Below are positions 35,755 through 44,861 of a stretch of DNA of 64,000 nt, piece after piece; the first letter of the stretch is position 1, and every line of letters starts with the position of its first letter. This stretch comes from an uncultured Chitinophagaceae bacterium (lineage in GTDB: Bacteria; Bacteroidota; Bacteroidia; Chitinophagales; Chitinophagaceae): assembly GCA_934502905.1 (NCBI GenBank), contig CAKSVK010000002.1:1-64000 (forward strand). The letters are read 5' to 3'. The position numbers and the translations under genes are program-made. The notes beneath the pieces were generated by a model that saw only the letters and a list, made by a program, of their open reading frames with translations, did no database searches and was not told the DNA's origin.

Positions 35755-36220
35755 CTGTGGCTGAGTAAAAGAGGTGAATCGTCCTTGCGCGTAGTAAAGA
35801 AAAACCAGGGCGGTTGGAGTTAAAAAGAAGACAGCCTGCCGGTCGGTAGTTCAGGTCGGCGAACGATGTTCAATCGGGCGGGCATTTACATTTACGGAAA
35901 CAAATCAATATTCCGCCGCGCGGCGGCTCATTATACTGATTATTCTATAATTACTAAAAAAATAGAGGTGCGCTGCACCTATATAACTTGTGTGTTTGAA
36001 TTGGTAAATAGCCCGCAGGATACCGAATATTATCAATTAACCTTTTACAGGCTGTTGACTTCCTGCGACTTATCCTGTAAGGTCATTGGTGGGAAGGAAC
36101 GACCCGAACAAGCTCATAAAATCACACAAATTTATATGTTATAGATCGCTTCTCCCTACCTGAGGGCACGATCGTAATGACGGACTTTTGGTTAGCTCCA
36201 CCTGTTTAATCTCCCTGATT
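35755..36220. other. Intergenic region holding a dispersed repeat
   Basis: About 465 bp between the ends of two convergent genes. The part at 35892-35980 is a repeat found again at 51999-52086. The remainder is AT-rich and shows no gene or clear terminator. Confidence 0.5.
35892..35980. repeat. Dispersed palindromic repeat, copy A
   Basis: It begins TTACGGAAACAAATC, has a CCGCCGCGCGGCGG core, and ends in the palindrome AGGTGCGCTGCACCT (35966-35980). The same order of elements recurs at 51999-52086 with scattered substitutions. This is a probable non-autonomous repeat with unknown mobilising function. Confidence 0.65.
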
Positions 36221-38404
36221 TCACAACAACTCAAACGGTATATCCATCACAGGGAATTTCCGCCAGTCCTGGTGGTCGTAGTGCCACCACTCATCTGCAT
36301 ACACCCGGAAACCATGCTTGTGCATTACCTGCTTCAACAGCTCCCTGTTCTTAATGACGCGTGCAGGAAGGTCACGGTAATTTATATGCGCTTTTTCTGT
36401 AAAATCATCAAAAGGAGTGGGCATATCCAGCTCCTTGCCGGTCTTCAGGTTGATCACAGACAGGTCAACGGTGCAGCCGCGGTTGTGGCGGGAGCCGTTA
36501 AAAGGAGAAGCCACGAATACGCTGTCGCGGTACATTTCATAAAATTGCACCGTCACATCATAAGGGCGGTAGGCATCATATATTTTCAGACCCAGTCCCT
36601 TTTTATTCAGCTCTTTTTGCACCTCCTTTAAAGCGTCTGCTACCGGCTTTCTCAGGTACGCTTTGGGCTGGCGATACAATTGCTTCCCGGTAAAATTATT
36701 ATCCGTAGCATACCGTATATCCAGTTGTATACCCGGTATACAGGTACTGAGGTCTACCAGCTCTTGCGCAGGATCATCGTTTACCAGCTTCCTGTATGCT
36801 TCCGTTGTCGAGATAGCGTTTACACCATATTTACGGGAATGGTTGTTTTTGGGTTGCTCCCTTATTTGGTAATCCTGGATCAACGCCGGATTTTGCGGGG
36901 AAAGGGAAAACCAGACAGCGATGTCAGTATATTCTCCTTCTATTACAAAGCTGCCTCTTAGCTGGTTTTCCGGGACAATATCTTTTACCCGGACAATCCT
37001 TCCTGCTTTTTGAAACAGGTCTTTTGCTTCTTTTCGCAAAGAGTCGATAAAGAAATCCCGGAAAAAATTCACGGCAAAAAAACCGGCATTTTCTGCATCT
37101 TTCCAGTCAGGCAATAAACCGGTCAACTCCTTTTGCCGTTGCAGCAAAACTGGAGAGGGAACGCTTTTCATGGGTTGCAGGTCTGCTGCAGCCAGCAGCG
37201 TATTCACTACCTGTATGTTCAGCAGTGCGGGACCTGTATAGGTATGATTGGTAAAGGCAACTACGCCCAGGTTATATTCCGGCAGGAAAATCCAGTTGGA
37301 ACCAAAACCCGGCAGTCCGCCGGTATGACTGATCTGGACAACACCCCGGCAATCCTTTGCCCAGCTCAACCCGAAATTATAGGAGGTGGTCCTGGGGCAG
37401 GCTGCTCCGTCCGGTGTTTTAAAGGCGGGGTTAAGGTTGATCATGCTCCCCGGAAAATGCATTTCCCTGAGGCTGCTTCTTTTCATTGCCAGGGTATCTC
37501 CTCCGCTGCGGGCCGGCCAGGCAGCCATATGCAGCTGCATATATTTTACAAAATCTTCTATGCTGGTCATCAGGCCGCCCATCATGCCATAGGCGCCGCT
37601 ATGCAACATTTCCTGCTGCTGCCAGCCGCCATTCTCCCAGCGATATCCTTTCGCCAATTGCCGGTCGGGCACTTTACTGTATTCCCAAAAAGTATTTTTC
37701 ATGCCGAGGGGGCGGAGAATATTATCCTGTATATACTGTTCATAATGCATACCCGAAACCCGGTTGATGATGGTGCCGAGCATGGTAAATCCCAGGTTGG
37801 AATATTCATATTTGATGCCGGGAGGATTGGACAACGATACACCCTTTTCGAGAAAGTCGGTAAACGCTTTATCTGTCAGCGCCAACTGACGATCTGCCCA
37901 GGGGTCATCCTGCGGAAATCCTGCCGTATGGGTCAGCAGGTTCCGGATAGTAACGGGGGGCGTATCATCGGTCAAAGGAATAATGTTGTCTGTTTCCGGG
38001 ATATATTTCCTTACAGGATCATCCAGTTGCAATTTCCCTTCATCTCTTAGCTTCAAGATGGCCATGCCTGCAAAGCTCTTGGTCATAGAGGCAATGCGGA
38101 AAACGGAGGAATTACCGGCGGGAATTTTCTTTTCCACATCACTATAGCCGAAAGCAGCGCTGTGCACCATTTGCCCGTCTGCAACCACCGCATATACCAG
38201 TCCCGGCACGTGATTATTTTCTGCGTAAGCTTTATAAAGGCTGTCAATTTGCGGTATGAGCGCTCTTATTCTCGGTATCCTGTTACGGTCCGGAAAGGAC
38301 GGGGGCGTGTAATCATTGATCGCTGCATTTGTTCTTTGCTGCTGGGAAAAAGCAGCCGACCCGGCAAAAAGGCAAAATCCAAATAATAACGAAGTCAGTT
38401 TCAT
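36221..38404 (-). CDS. Fusion of a beta-lactamase-family hydrolase and a VanX-type D-Ala-D-Ala dipeptidase
   Basis: 727 residues from the ATG at 38404 (MKLTSLLFGF); the signal peptide ends AAFSQ (~21). Residues ~45-400 form a class C serine hydrolase with S106-M-T-K109, YSN in KYEYSNLGF and HTG in ISHTGGLPG. Residues ~535-727 form a VanX/DdpX peptidase with SRHNRGCTVDLS (zinc-binding His and Asp) and EWWHYDH (catalytic Glu, zinc His). Both parts act on D-alanyl peptides in their families, so the fusion probably recycles or trims cell-wall peptides in the periplasm. Whether it affects antibiotics is unknown. Confidence 0.9.
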   Translation of the reverse strand: MKLTSLLFGFCLFAGSAAFSQQQRTNAAINDYTPPSFPDRNRIPRIRALIPQIDSLYKAYAENNHVPGLVYAVVADGQMVHSAAFGYSDVEKKIPAGNSSVFRIASMTKSFAGMAILKLRDEGKLQLDDPVRKYIPETDNIIPLTDDTPPVTIRNLLTHTAGFPQDDPWADRQLALTDKAFTDFLEKGVSLSNPPGIKYEYSNLGFTMLGTIINRVSGMHYEQYIQDNILRPLGMKNTFWEYSKVPDRQLAKGYRWENGGWQQQEMLHSGAYGMMGGLMTSIEDFVKYMQLHMAAWPARSGGDTLAMKRSSLREMHFPGSMINLNPAFKTPDGAACPRTTSYNFGLSWAKDCRGVVQISHTGGLPGFGSNWIFLPEYNLGVVAFTNHTYTGPALLNIQVVNTLLAAADLQPMKSVPSPVLLQRQKELTGLLPDWKDAENAGFFAVNFFRDFFIDSLRKEAKDLFQKAGRIVRVKDIVPENQLRGSFVIEGEYTDIAVWFSLSPQNPALIQDYQIREQPKNNHSRKYGVNAISTTEAYRKLVNDDPAQELVDLSTCIPGIQLDIRYATDNNFTGKQLYRQPKAYLRKPVADALKEVQKELNKKGLGLKIYDAYRPYDVTVQFYEMYRDSVFVASPFNGSRHNRGCTVDLSVINLKTGKELDMPTPFDDFTEKAHINYRDLPARVIKNRELLKQVMHKHGFRVYADEWWHYDHQDWRKFPVMDIPFELL

Positions 38405-38679
38405 AATATGGTGATTGTATACTGCAAAATAAAGGCTCACGGCAAAAACAAATGATATAATTTTCCCGGAACAAAAAAATGATTTTCTGAGGGAGATCAG
38501 GATTTGAACAGACTATCAAATGCATGTGGACTATTTGATGGTGGATGTTGCCGCAATGAGAATAGTTCTTACTGAAGATAAATACGCCCTTCATAATTCC
38601 GGTTGAATCTACAGTTTTCTTATTTTTGGAACTTCGTTTCACACCGCTGCATAAGCGATGCAGCCCAAAATCTTTTGTT

Positions 38680-39537
38680 ATGAAGTATATCCAATACTTA
38701 ATGCTAAGCTTACTGGTTTCAACTTTTTTTGTGTCCTGTGTAGCTAAGAAGAAATTTTTAGAGGCTACCAATTCCATCATCAGCCTGCGCCAGGACAGCA
38801 CCCGGCTGGAGCACGAGCTGGGTAACACCCGAAACAGCCTGAAGGAAACACAGCAGGCCGTTGCTGCGCTTCAAAAGAAAGTAGATGATCTTAGCTCGGC
38901 AAAATCCCTGCGGGAACAGGAGCTGAGCCAGACACAGCAGCAGCTCAGCAGCACCCGCGAAAGGCTCAGCAGTACAGAGCAGCAGCTCAGCACCACCACA
39001 TTAACCGTGGAAGAGCAGCAGAAACGCCTGGAAGACCTGCAAAGACTGATAGACCAACAGCGAAGCGTAGTTGAAAACCTCCGTAAATCCATCGACAATG
39101 CGCTGGGGCAATACCGCGCCGAAGACCTGGATGTGTTTGTAAAAAACGGGAAGGTATATGTTTCCCTGCAGGAAAAGCTGCTCTTCAGCTCCGGCAGTGC
39201 CGTGGTAGGTAAGGATGGCCAGGAAGCACTGGGTAAAATAGCCAATGTGTTAAACGCCGATCCCAAGATACAGATCGTGGTGGAGGGGCATACAGACAGT
39301 ATTCCTATCAGGCGTACTTTTGAAGACAACTGGGCATTGAGCACTGCCCGTGCAGTTTCCATTGTACGTATCCTTACCAATACGTACCAGGTGGATCCCG
39401 CCAGGGTGATTGCTTCCGGGCATAGTTATTTTGATCCGAAAGATACCAACGCCACCACTGAAGGAAGAGCCCTGAACCGCCGGACGGAAATTATCCTGTC
39501 GCCCAACCTGGATGAGCTGTATCGCCTGATGCAATAG
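38680..39537 (+). CDS. OmpA-family lipoprotein with coiled coil
   Basis: 285 residues from the ATG at 38680. Lipobox FFVSC-V (Cys20). A long coiled coil rich in Q, S and L heptads (~28-150, LSQTQQQLSSTRERLSSTEQ) leads to an OmpA C-terminal peptidoglycan-binding domain with IVVEGHTDSIPI and ALNRRTEII. It would anchor the outer membrane to the cell wall. It is monocistronic, with a terminator at 39558-39586. Confidence 0.92.
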   Translation: MKYIQYLMLSLLVSTFFVSCVAKKKFLEATNSIISLRQDSTRLEHELGNTRNSLKETQQAVAALQKKVDDLSSAKSLREQELSQTQQQLSSTRERLSSTEQQLSTTTLTVEEQQKRLEDLQRLIDQQRSVVENLRKSIDNALGQYRAEDLDVFVKNGKVYVSLQEKLLFSSGSAVVGKDGQEALGKIANVLNADPKIQIVVEGHTDSIPIRRTFEDNWALSTARAVSIVRILTNTYQVDPARVIASGHSYFDPKDTNATTEGRALNRRTEIILSPNLDELYRLMQ

Positions 39538-39557
39538 TAAGCGCTGATATATAATAC

Positions 39558-39586
39558 AAAAAAGGCTGCCGTCGGTAGCCTTTTCT
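39558..39586 (+). terminator. Rho-independent terminator
   Basis: AAAAGGCT (39560-39567) pairs with AGCCTTTT (39577-39584), extended by inner GC pairs, and is followed by a T-rich tail. It sits 20 bp after the OmpA-family gene stop. Confidence 0.75.
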
Positions 39587-39820
39587 GTTTCCCGGTCAAT
39601 TACGATAGCCTGTGCAATGCCGGCACGGGTCTTATAGCAGCGCGTTGTGCGCAGGCAGGGTTTTCAGGGGCAGGAGGTCCCGGGAAATATAACAATACGG
39701 AGGCGGAGAATCTGCATAGTGGTACTTTGCTTCTCGCCTTTTATTTATAGGTGGATCACGCAAATACCAGAATCCGTTTCCCTGCGTTATTCTTCCAGTT
39801 ACTATCGTCAATAACTTTAT

Positions 39821-40345
39821 ATGAAATACATATTTTGCCTGCTGCTGGTTTTTGTTGTATCCTCTGCAGCATTTGCACAAAAACAACAATCCCTGTACCT
39901 GGGCGCCGGCTTTGGGTTTGATCACGGAGGACTTGGCGCAAAAGCTGAATTTCAACCAACCAAATATATAGGACTGTTCGGCGGCTTGGGGTATAACTTT
40001 GCCAATGTAGGGGCCAACGGTGGGATTATTTTTAATATACTTCCAGACAAGCGGGTTACACCGGTGCTGACTGCCATGTATGGCTATAATGCCGTGGTAA
40101 AGGTGGAATACCTGGATGGCAATGATTATGCGGTATATAACGGTTTGACAATAGGTGGTGGTGTAGATATAAAATTAGGCAGGCACCTCGACAGGCACAA
40201 GCTCAGTGTAAATCTGCTGGTACCATTCCGCAACCCGGATTTTTTCAGGGACTACAATTATATCCGTGAGAATGGGGAGGTCAAGCAGGAGATACTGCCG
40301 GTGGCGATCAGTTTTGGCTGGAGTTTTAATGTTTTTTCGAAATAG
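39821..40345 (+). CDS. Small outer-membrane beta-barrel-like protein
   Basis: 174 residues with a signal peptide ending SAAFAQ (~20). The mature part alternates hydrophobic and polar residues in short strands (LYLGAGFGFDHGGLGAKAEF, YIGLFGGLGYNF) and ends with an aromatic strand, GWSFNVFSK, as outer-membrane barrels do. I do not recognise a specific family. No clear operon partner. Confidence 0.7.
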   Translation: MKYIFCLLLVFVVSSAAFAQKQQSLYLGAGFGFDHGGLGAKAEFQPTKYIGLFGGLGYNFANVGANGGIIFNILPDKRVTPVLTAMYGYNAVVKVEYLDGNDYAVYNGLTIGGGVDIKLGRHLDRHKLSVNLLVPFRNPDFFRDYNYIRENGEVKQEILPVAISFGWSFNVFSK

Positions 40346-40614
40346 TAAATAACTTTATAACATTATCAGGCTGGTGCAGGTCTTGTAGCCGGGTACTGTG
40401 TTCAGCCAGATTTGTGCCTCTTTAGTTCCTACGGATTGCATCCGTGTTTTGCCATTACGTCGATGCCGGTAGTGATTAGTATCAGCCGGCGCTTTAATAT
40501 TTTCCCGAAATAAAGCGCAAAGTTTCCCGGGACTGTAGTCACGGAAGAACATAATTATATATGGAGTTCGGAAACTCCGTATAATATCTAAAGCTCCGTA
40601 TACCGGTTTTTCCC

Positions 40615-43143
40615 CTATATCTTTATCCTTGTTCCGGCATATATCATTCTACCGAGAACAGGTCCCCAGGCCATCGATCCGTCAAAATAGGGACTGAATG
40701 GGTTTTGAGCATCGATAATGGCATATCGTTGAATGAACCCGGTCAGGTTTTCACCGCCGGCATACAGCTCAAACCGGGAGCTGAATACCTTAGTGATCTG
40801 TGCCGCCATCTGGATAAAGGAAGGAGAGTAGTCCGCCATCCGGTGTCCTGCAGGATTGGTTGCAGTGGATGGAATCCTTTTCCGGCTGATCCATTGAACG
40901 GTATAGTCGAACTTCCATTTGTCGGCGGTTTCGTAGGCAAGATTGACGAAGGCACGGTGCCTGGCTGTAAAAGGCTTTTCCAGCAGGCTGCCCCGGTAGG
41001 TGGTCTTCACATCCAGCCAGCGGTATGCCAGGCGGACATCGAATTTTCTGAATGGTTCATAGTTTAGCTCGGACTGGAAGCTGTTGGAGTAGGATTTACC
41101 ATCCAGGTTGTAAAATAGGATGGTTTGCGGACTGGCATCCAGGTCTGCGACTGTTTGTGATGTAAACGTAGTGCGGTAGAGATCCACGGCAATGCTTCCC
41201 TTCCTGTTGCTGAGCCTGAAATTATGTATGAAATTAAATCCGTAATTCCATGCTTTTTCCGGGTTCAGACCAAAGCCATATGTGTTGGTTGTATGTAGAA
41301 TTTCGAGTTGCCGGTTGCTGACAAAAACGCCGGCATTTTCGGCAAGTATATTGGCTACCCGGAACCCTGAACCGGCACTGAACCGGAGGTTGGTTTGCGG
41401 AGCAAAGTCATATTTCAGGTGCATCCTTGGTGTGGTCACGGTGCCGTATAAGTTGTGCTGATCTACCCTGATGCCAGCTATCGCCGTAAATTTTTCGGGA
41501 TAGGTATAGGTGTATTCAAAGAAGGCGCCCGGAATAATTTCATTCCGGGAAAAATGCTGAAGATTGAAATCCTCTTTATAGCTTTCATTGCTGAAGCTCA
41601 GACCTGTCCTGTATTTGTGACTGGTATTGCCTATAATGGATTGGTATATGAAGTTTGCATACAGGCTTTTCTGCCTGCCATTATATTGCGTAAGCCCGTA
41701 ATAGGCATCGTTACGATACTGGCTGGCGGAAACTACGAGCCCGATACTTTTATATTTGTAACGGGGAAACACATAACCCAGCTTGCCGGTTGCGGTATAT
41801 TGTCCGGCATGTAAACCCAGCCCATAGCGGTTGGCGGTGAGCCGGTCTGTTTTCCTGTTGTAATCCAGTTGCCCGCCGGTGCGGTCATCGTTCAGGTATT
41901 TTACCGCAAACTGGACCACCCAACCGTTATGATGTACATATTTCCAGCGGTTGATGAGATTAATCTGGCGTCCCAGTGGCATATCAAGAAAACCATCCCT
42001 GTTGAAATCGTTCTTCATGGTCACACCGTTCATATGGGTAAGCAATGCCGTACTCCAATGGTCATTCAGCTTATGCGCTGTGTTGATATTGGCTTCCAGC
42101 CTTCCCATATTGTTGGCATACATATTCACAAGCAGCTTTTCGGAATCGTCCGGCTTTTTCTCTTCTACATTTATTTGCCCGGCAATGCTTTCATACCCGT
42201 TTGCTACCGACCCTATGCCTTTGGTAAGGTTGATGGATTCTATCCACGGACCCGGTATAAAGGTGAGTCCATAGCTCCCGGAAAGCCCCCTGATCTCCGG
42301 GAGATTTTCGGTAAGCAACTGCGTGTAGTTGCCGGACAAGCCCAGTAATTGTATTTGCTTAAAGCCTGTTACAGCATCGCTATAGCTTACATCTACCGAA
42401 GGACTGGTCTCAAAGCTTTCAGAAAGATTACAGCAGGCAGCTTTACTGAGCTCTTCCGCACCCAGGCGCAATGTATTTACCGTGCTGAAGGCGGATACGC
42501 GGGTCTTTTCATTTCTGGCTATGATCACTACTTCCTTCAGTTTCCCGGACTCCGCATTTTTGAGGATGATGGTAAGATTATCGCTGCTGTTTAAACGGAT
42601 GGTATCGGGCTCAAACCCAACATAGGTGATTAAAAGCTGGGCGGGTATTTCTGTTTGAATCGTAAACACCCCCGAACTATCGGTAGCGTCAAACTCCTGC
42701 GAATGCAGGTTGGTGACCGTCGCAAAGGGAATGGGATCAAATTTTCCTTTGGCGGTTTCTTTCAGCACCACGCCGGTTAGCGTATATTGTTTTTTTTCGC
42801 CACCCCGTCCGGGGGAATGACGATCGTACAAACAGCAATCCGGCAGGTTGTTATATACTTCATCATCGGCTTTGTAATCGCCATTGTCGTGTCCTGCTTC
42901 AGCGATCTTTTTCTGTATCTGGTCCTGTGTTGTTTTAGCCGGGTCGAAACTTAGGGTAAGCATACCTTTTTTTATATGCCAGTCTGCGGTATGGGCGTTT
43001 GCGTCTTTTGCCGCTTTTTCAATTCTCTTTTTGCACATGCTGCAGTTTCCGGAAACAGGAAAGGAAGCTGTTATAAGGGATACATCCTGGGCAAAAAGAA
43101 ACAATGGTAATAATATTACAATGGATAATATAGTCTTATGCAT
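40615..43143 (-). CDS. TonB-dependent receptor with N-terminal HMA domain (probable copper/metal)
   Basis: 842 residues. Signal peptide (ends LFLFAQ, ~19), then a heavy-metal-associated domain with the metal site GNCSMCKKRIEKAAKDA (CxxC at ~35-38). A Cys pair DCCLYD follows, then a carboxypeptidase-like domain (~115-205), a TonB plug (SGNYTQLLTENLPEIRG, GSVANGYESIAGQINV) and a 22-strand barrel ending in GRMIYAGTRIKI. HMA domains bind Cu(I) in copper chaperones. The upstream gene encodes a Cys/His-rich protein of a copper-linked type, so outer-membrane copper handling is likely. Confidence 0.85.
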   Translation of the reverse strand: MHKTILSIVILLPLFLFAQDVSLITASFPVSGNCSMCKKRIEKAAKDANAHTADWHIKKGMLTLSFDPAKTTQDQIQKKIAEAGHDNGDYKADDEVYNNLPDCCLYDRHSPGRGGEKKQYTLTGVVLKETAKGKFDPIPFATVTNLHSQEFDATDSSGVFTIQTEIPAQLLITYVGFEPDTIRLNSSDNLTIILKNAESGKLKEVVIIARNEKTRVSAFSTVNTLRLGAEELSKAACCNLSESFETSPSVDVSYSDAVTGFKQIQLLGLSGNYTQLLTENLPEIRGLSGSYGLTFIPGPWIESINLTKGIGSVANGYESIAGQINVEEKKPDDSEKLLVNMYANNMGRLEANINTAHKLNDHWSTALLTHMNGVTMKNDFNRDGFLDMPLGRQINLINRWKYVHHNGWVVQFAVKYLNDDRTGGQLDYNRKTDRLTANRYGLGLHAGQYTATGKLGYVFPRYKYKSIGLVVSASQYRNDAYYGLTQYNGRQKSLYANFIYQSIIGNTSHKYRTGLSFSNESYKEDFNLQHFSRNEIIPGAFFEYTYTYPEKFTAIAGIRVDQHNLYGTVTTPRMHLKYDFAPQTNLRFSAGSGFRVANILAENAGVFVSNRQLEILHTTNTYGFGLNPEKAWNYGFNFIHNFRLSNRKGSIAVDLYRTTFTSQTVADLDASPQTILFYNLDGKSYSNSFQSELNYEPFRKFDVRLAYRWLDVKTTYRGSLLEKPFTARHRAFVNLAYETADKWKFDYTVQWISRKRIPSTATNPAGHRMADYSPSFIQMAAQITKVFSSRFELYAGGENLTGFIQRYAIIDAQNPFSPYFDGSMAWGPVLGRMIYAGTRIKI

Positions 43144-43201
43144 AAAAATTTGATATAAGTATTTTCAAAGATGGATAGAATCACCTGGAAAGTACTTTGT
43201 A

Positions 43202-43588
43202 TCAAATTCTGAAATTAGCGTGTAGTACAGTTTTATCCGGCATTACCGGGGGCGGTAAGTTAAAAAATGAGGGATGTGTTTTCAGGCTGCTATGCTGATC
43301 GGATAAAATGTAATAAAGTTCCGGAATAACGGCTGTTGCCAGCGGTGGCAGGAAGTTATAAACCTGCTGGATATCGGGCGCCTGGTCAGGGGAAACTTTC
43401 AGGGTAACCGATTCGGTTTCGCAACACTTACTGTCATCATCCATTGTCATACCGCAATCTTCATGCGGGGTATGCATAGATACAGTAATCTCCGCCAGGT
43501 TACCGCAGCAATATAGATAGCGGATGCTTACCCCGAAGCTGGCAAGCCCGAATATTACTGTTAGTATGATGAGGAGACCTTTTTTCAC
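43202..43588 (-). CDS. HYC_CC_PP-type Cys-rich exported protein
   Basis: 128 residues. An N-terminal hydrophobic segment is followed by YLYCCGNLAEITVSMH, DCGMTMDDDSKCCETESV and a late LPPPVMPD motif. This arrangement matches the small HYC_CC_PP proteins often next to TonB receptors or copper genes in Bacteroidota. The His/Cys/Met-rich stretch (MHTPHEDCGMTMDDD) could bind copper. It lies just upstream of the HMA-TonB gene on the same strand and is probably co-transcribed with it. Confidence 0.7.
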   Translation of the reverse strand: MKKGLLIILTVIFGLASFGVSIRYLYCCGNLAEITVSMHTPHEDCGMTMDDDSKCCETESVTLKVSPDQAPDIQQVYNFLPPLATAVIPELYYILSDQHSSLKTHPSFFNLPPPVMPDKTVLHANFRI

Positions 43589-43684
43589 AGGTGTAAAACT
43601 AATGATGAAGCCTATTCCAAAGAATGATTTTGATCAGGCGGTTGCCGGGAAAAAGTCACAGGATGCTGGAGGCAAGTTGTGAGT

Positions 43685-43843
43685 GGACAGTGAGGAGTTG
43701 CAAGTGGGAGAGATTCAGGTTGCAGGATGCAGGTCACAAGACACAGGTTGCAAGTTTCAGGCACAGGCAGACACAGGTTGTACATTGGAAGGAAGGTTGA
43801 AGCAGGTTGCATGTTATCACAACACTTCTTACATTTTCAAATC
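43685..43843. repeat. Direct repeat module, copy 1
   Basis: Begins GGACAGTGAGGAGTTGCAAG and contains AGATTCAGGTTGCAGGAT and CAGGCACAGGCAGACACAGG, with internal GTTGCA words. It ends ACATTTTCAAATC. The second copy lies at 43925-44062 and lacks ~20 bp of this one. It looks like slippage-prone intergenic sequence rather than an element with defined ends. Confidence 0.6.
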
Positions 43844-43924
43844 AATACATTTATTGCTACCGGTTGGTGTCTTCACCGACCGGGAAATTTGTAAGGCGTA
43901 AGTCAAAAGTGGACAGTCGTAAGA

Positions 43925-44062
43925 GGACAGTGATAAGTTGTAAGTGGGTAAGATTCAGGTTGCAGGATAGAAGTCTCAGGCACAGGCAGACACAGGTTGT
44001 ACATTGGAAAGATTGGTTGAAACAAGTTGCAGGCTCTCACACCACTTTTTTCATTTTCAAAT
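43925..44062. repeat. Direct repeat module, copy 2
   Basis: Begins GGACAGTGATAAGTTGTAAG and repeats AGATTCAGGTTGCAGGAT, CAGGCACAGGCAGACACAGG and TTGTACATTGGAA from copy 1. It ends with ATTTTCAAATT, which itself is repeated once more. It stands directly upstream of the Crp/Fnr gene. Confidence 0.6.
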
Positions 44063-44133
44063 TTTCAAATCCATCCATTTTCAAATTATCTCCTGCATCT
44101 CACCACTTCATCTTAAACGCCTACCTTTGCGCG

Positions 44134-44757
44134 ATGGAAAACCTGGAGCAGATCACTGAATTTAGAACTTCCCCGGAACTGGTGGAAAAGTTGTATCAGT
44201 ACAGCATGTCCAAAACTTATAAGGCGGGAGATGTTATATTGAATGAAAATGCTTATATCCGGGCTATTCCCATTGTAACGCGGGGCATGATAAAGGTAAT
44301 GCGGACGGAGGAAGACGGAAGGGAGATATTGTTATATTATATCAAAGCCGGAGAAAGCTGCATTATGTCCTTCCTGGGCGGCCTGCATAACGAAACCAGT
44401 AAAGTGAAGGCGGAAGTGGAAGAAGATGCGGAAATATTATTCTTACCGGTGGATAAGGTTTCCCTGTTCATCAGGGAATATCCCGAATGGCTGGACTATA
44501 TCTTCCGGCTTTATCACAAACGGTTTGAAGAATTGCTGAATATCGTCAATGCCATTGCTTTTAAAAAAGTAGACGAGAGGCTGCTGGCATTGCTTCACAA
44601 AAAATCGGAATTAACGGAATCGAAAACCATTAACATCACCCATGAGCAACTGGCCAATGAGCTGGGAACAGCCCGTGTGGTGGTTTCCCGTTTGCTGAAG
44701 CAACTGGAAGAGAACGGAGCCGTTAAGCTGGGGCGCAACAGGATCACGTTGTCCTGA
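44134..44757 (+). CDS. Crp/Fnr-family transcription regulator (candidate sulfur-island regulator)
   Basis: 207 residues from the ATG at 44134. A cyclic-nucleotide-binding-like beta-roll covers ~15-125 (KAGDVILNENAYIRAIPIVT, GREILLYYIKAGESCIMSF). A winged helix-turn-helix follows (~150-205): NITHEQLANELGTARVVVSR with the recognition helix TARVVVSRLLKQLEE. It has a single Cys (GESC), so it is not a 4Fe-4S FNR. Four nearby sulfur transcription units carry the palindrome TGTAAC-N4-GTTACA or a variant, in the position expected for a Crp-type activator. Its signal is unknown; the single Cys may sense a thiol or persulfide. Confidence 0.85.
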   Translation: MENLEQITEFRTSPELVEKLYQYSMSKTYKAGDVILNENAYIRAIPIVTRGMIKVMRTEEDGREILLYYIKAGESCIMSFLGGLHNETSKVKAEVEEDAEILFLPVDKVSLFIREYPEWLDYIFRLYHKRFEELLNIVNAIAFKKVDERLLALLHKKSELTESKTINITHEQLANELGTARVVVSRLLKQLEENGAVKLGRNRITLS

Positions 44758-44861
44758 CAGCATGTTGCCTGCTTCACCGCTTTAATGAACGTAGGTGCCG
44801 GTTAACGGATGGTTGGGCGCCCTGCATCGGCGTATGTATTTCCGGGGACATAATACTCACA

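Larger units (their letters stand above)
43589..44133. other. Intergenic region with a duplicated module
   Basis: About 545 bp holding the duplicated sequences at 43685-43843 and 43925-44062. Frames through it are repeat-derived; the coding frame of the Crp/Fnr gene stays open into the repeat but lacks any regulator-like residues there. TACCTTTG at 44122-44129 resembles a Bacteroidota -7 box, only 4 bp before the ATG at 44134. Confidence 0.5.

Noticed and set aside
43685-44062. Possible CRISPR array
   Set aside because: There are only two long, diverged copies of unequal length, with no regular short repeats and spacers. No cas genes are in the window, so the CHAT module is not type III-E CRISPR.
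43807-44133. N-terminal extension of the Crp/Fnr frame by 109 codons
   Set aside because: It is translated from the direct repeat modules and has no conserved residues. The family starts near the ATG at 44134.
44134-44757. Oxygen-sensing FNR with an iron-sulfur cluster
   Set aside because: Only one Cys is present and the predicted binding site (TGTAAC-N4-GTTACA) differs from the FNR box.
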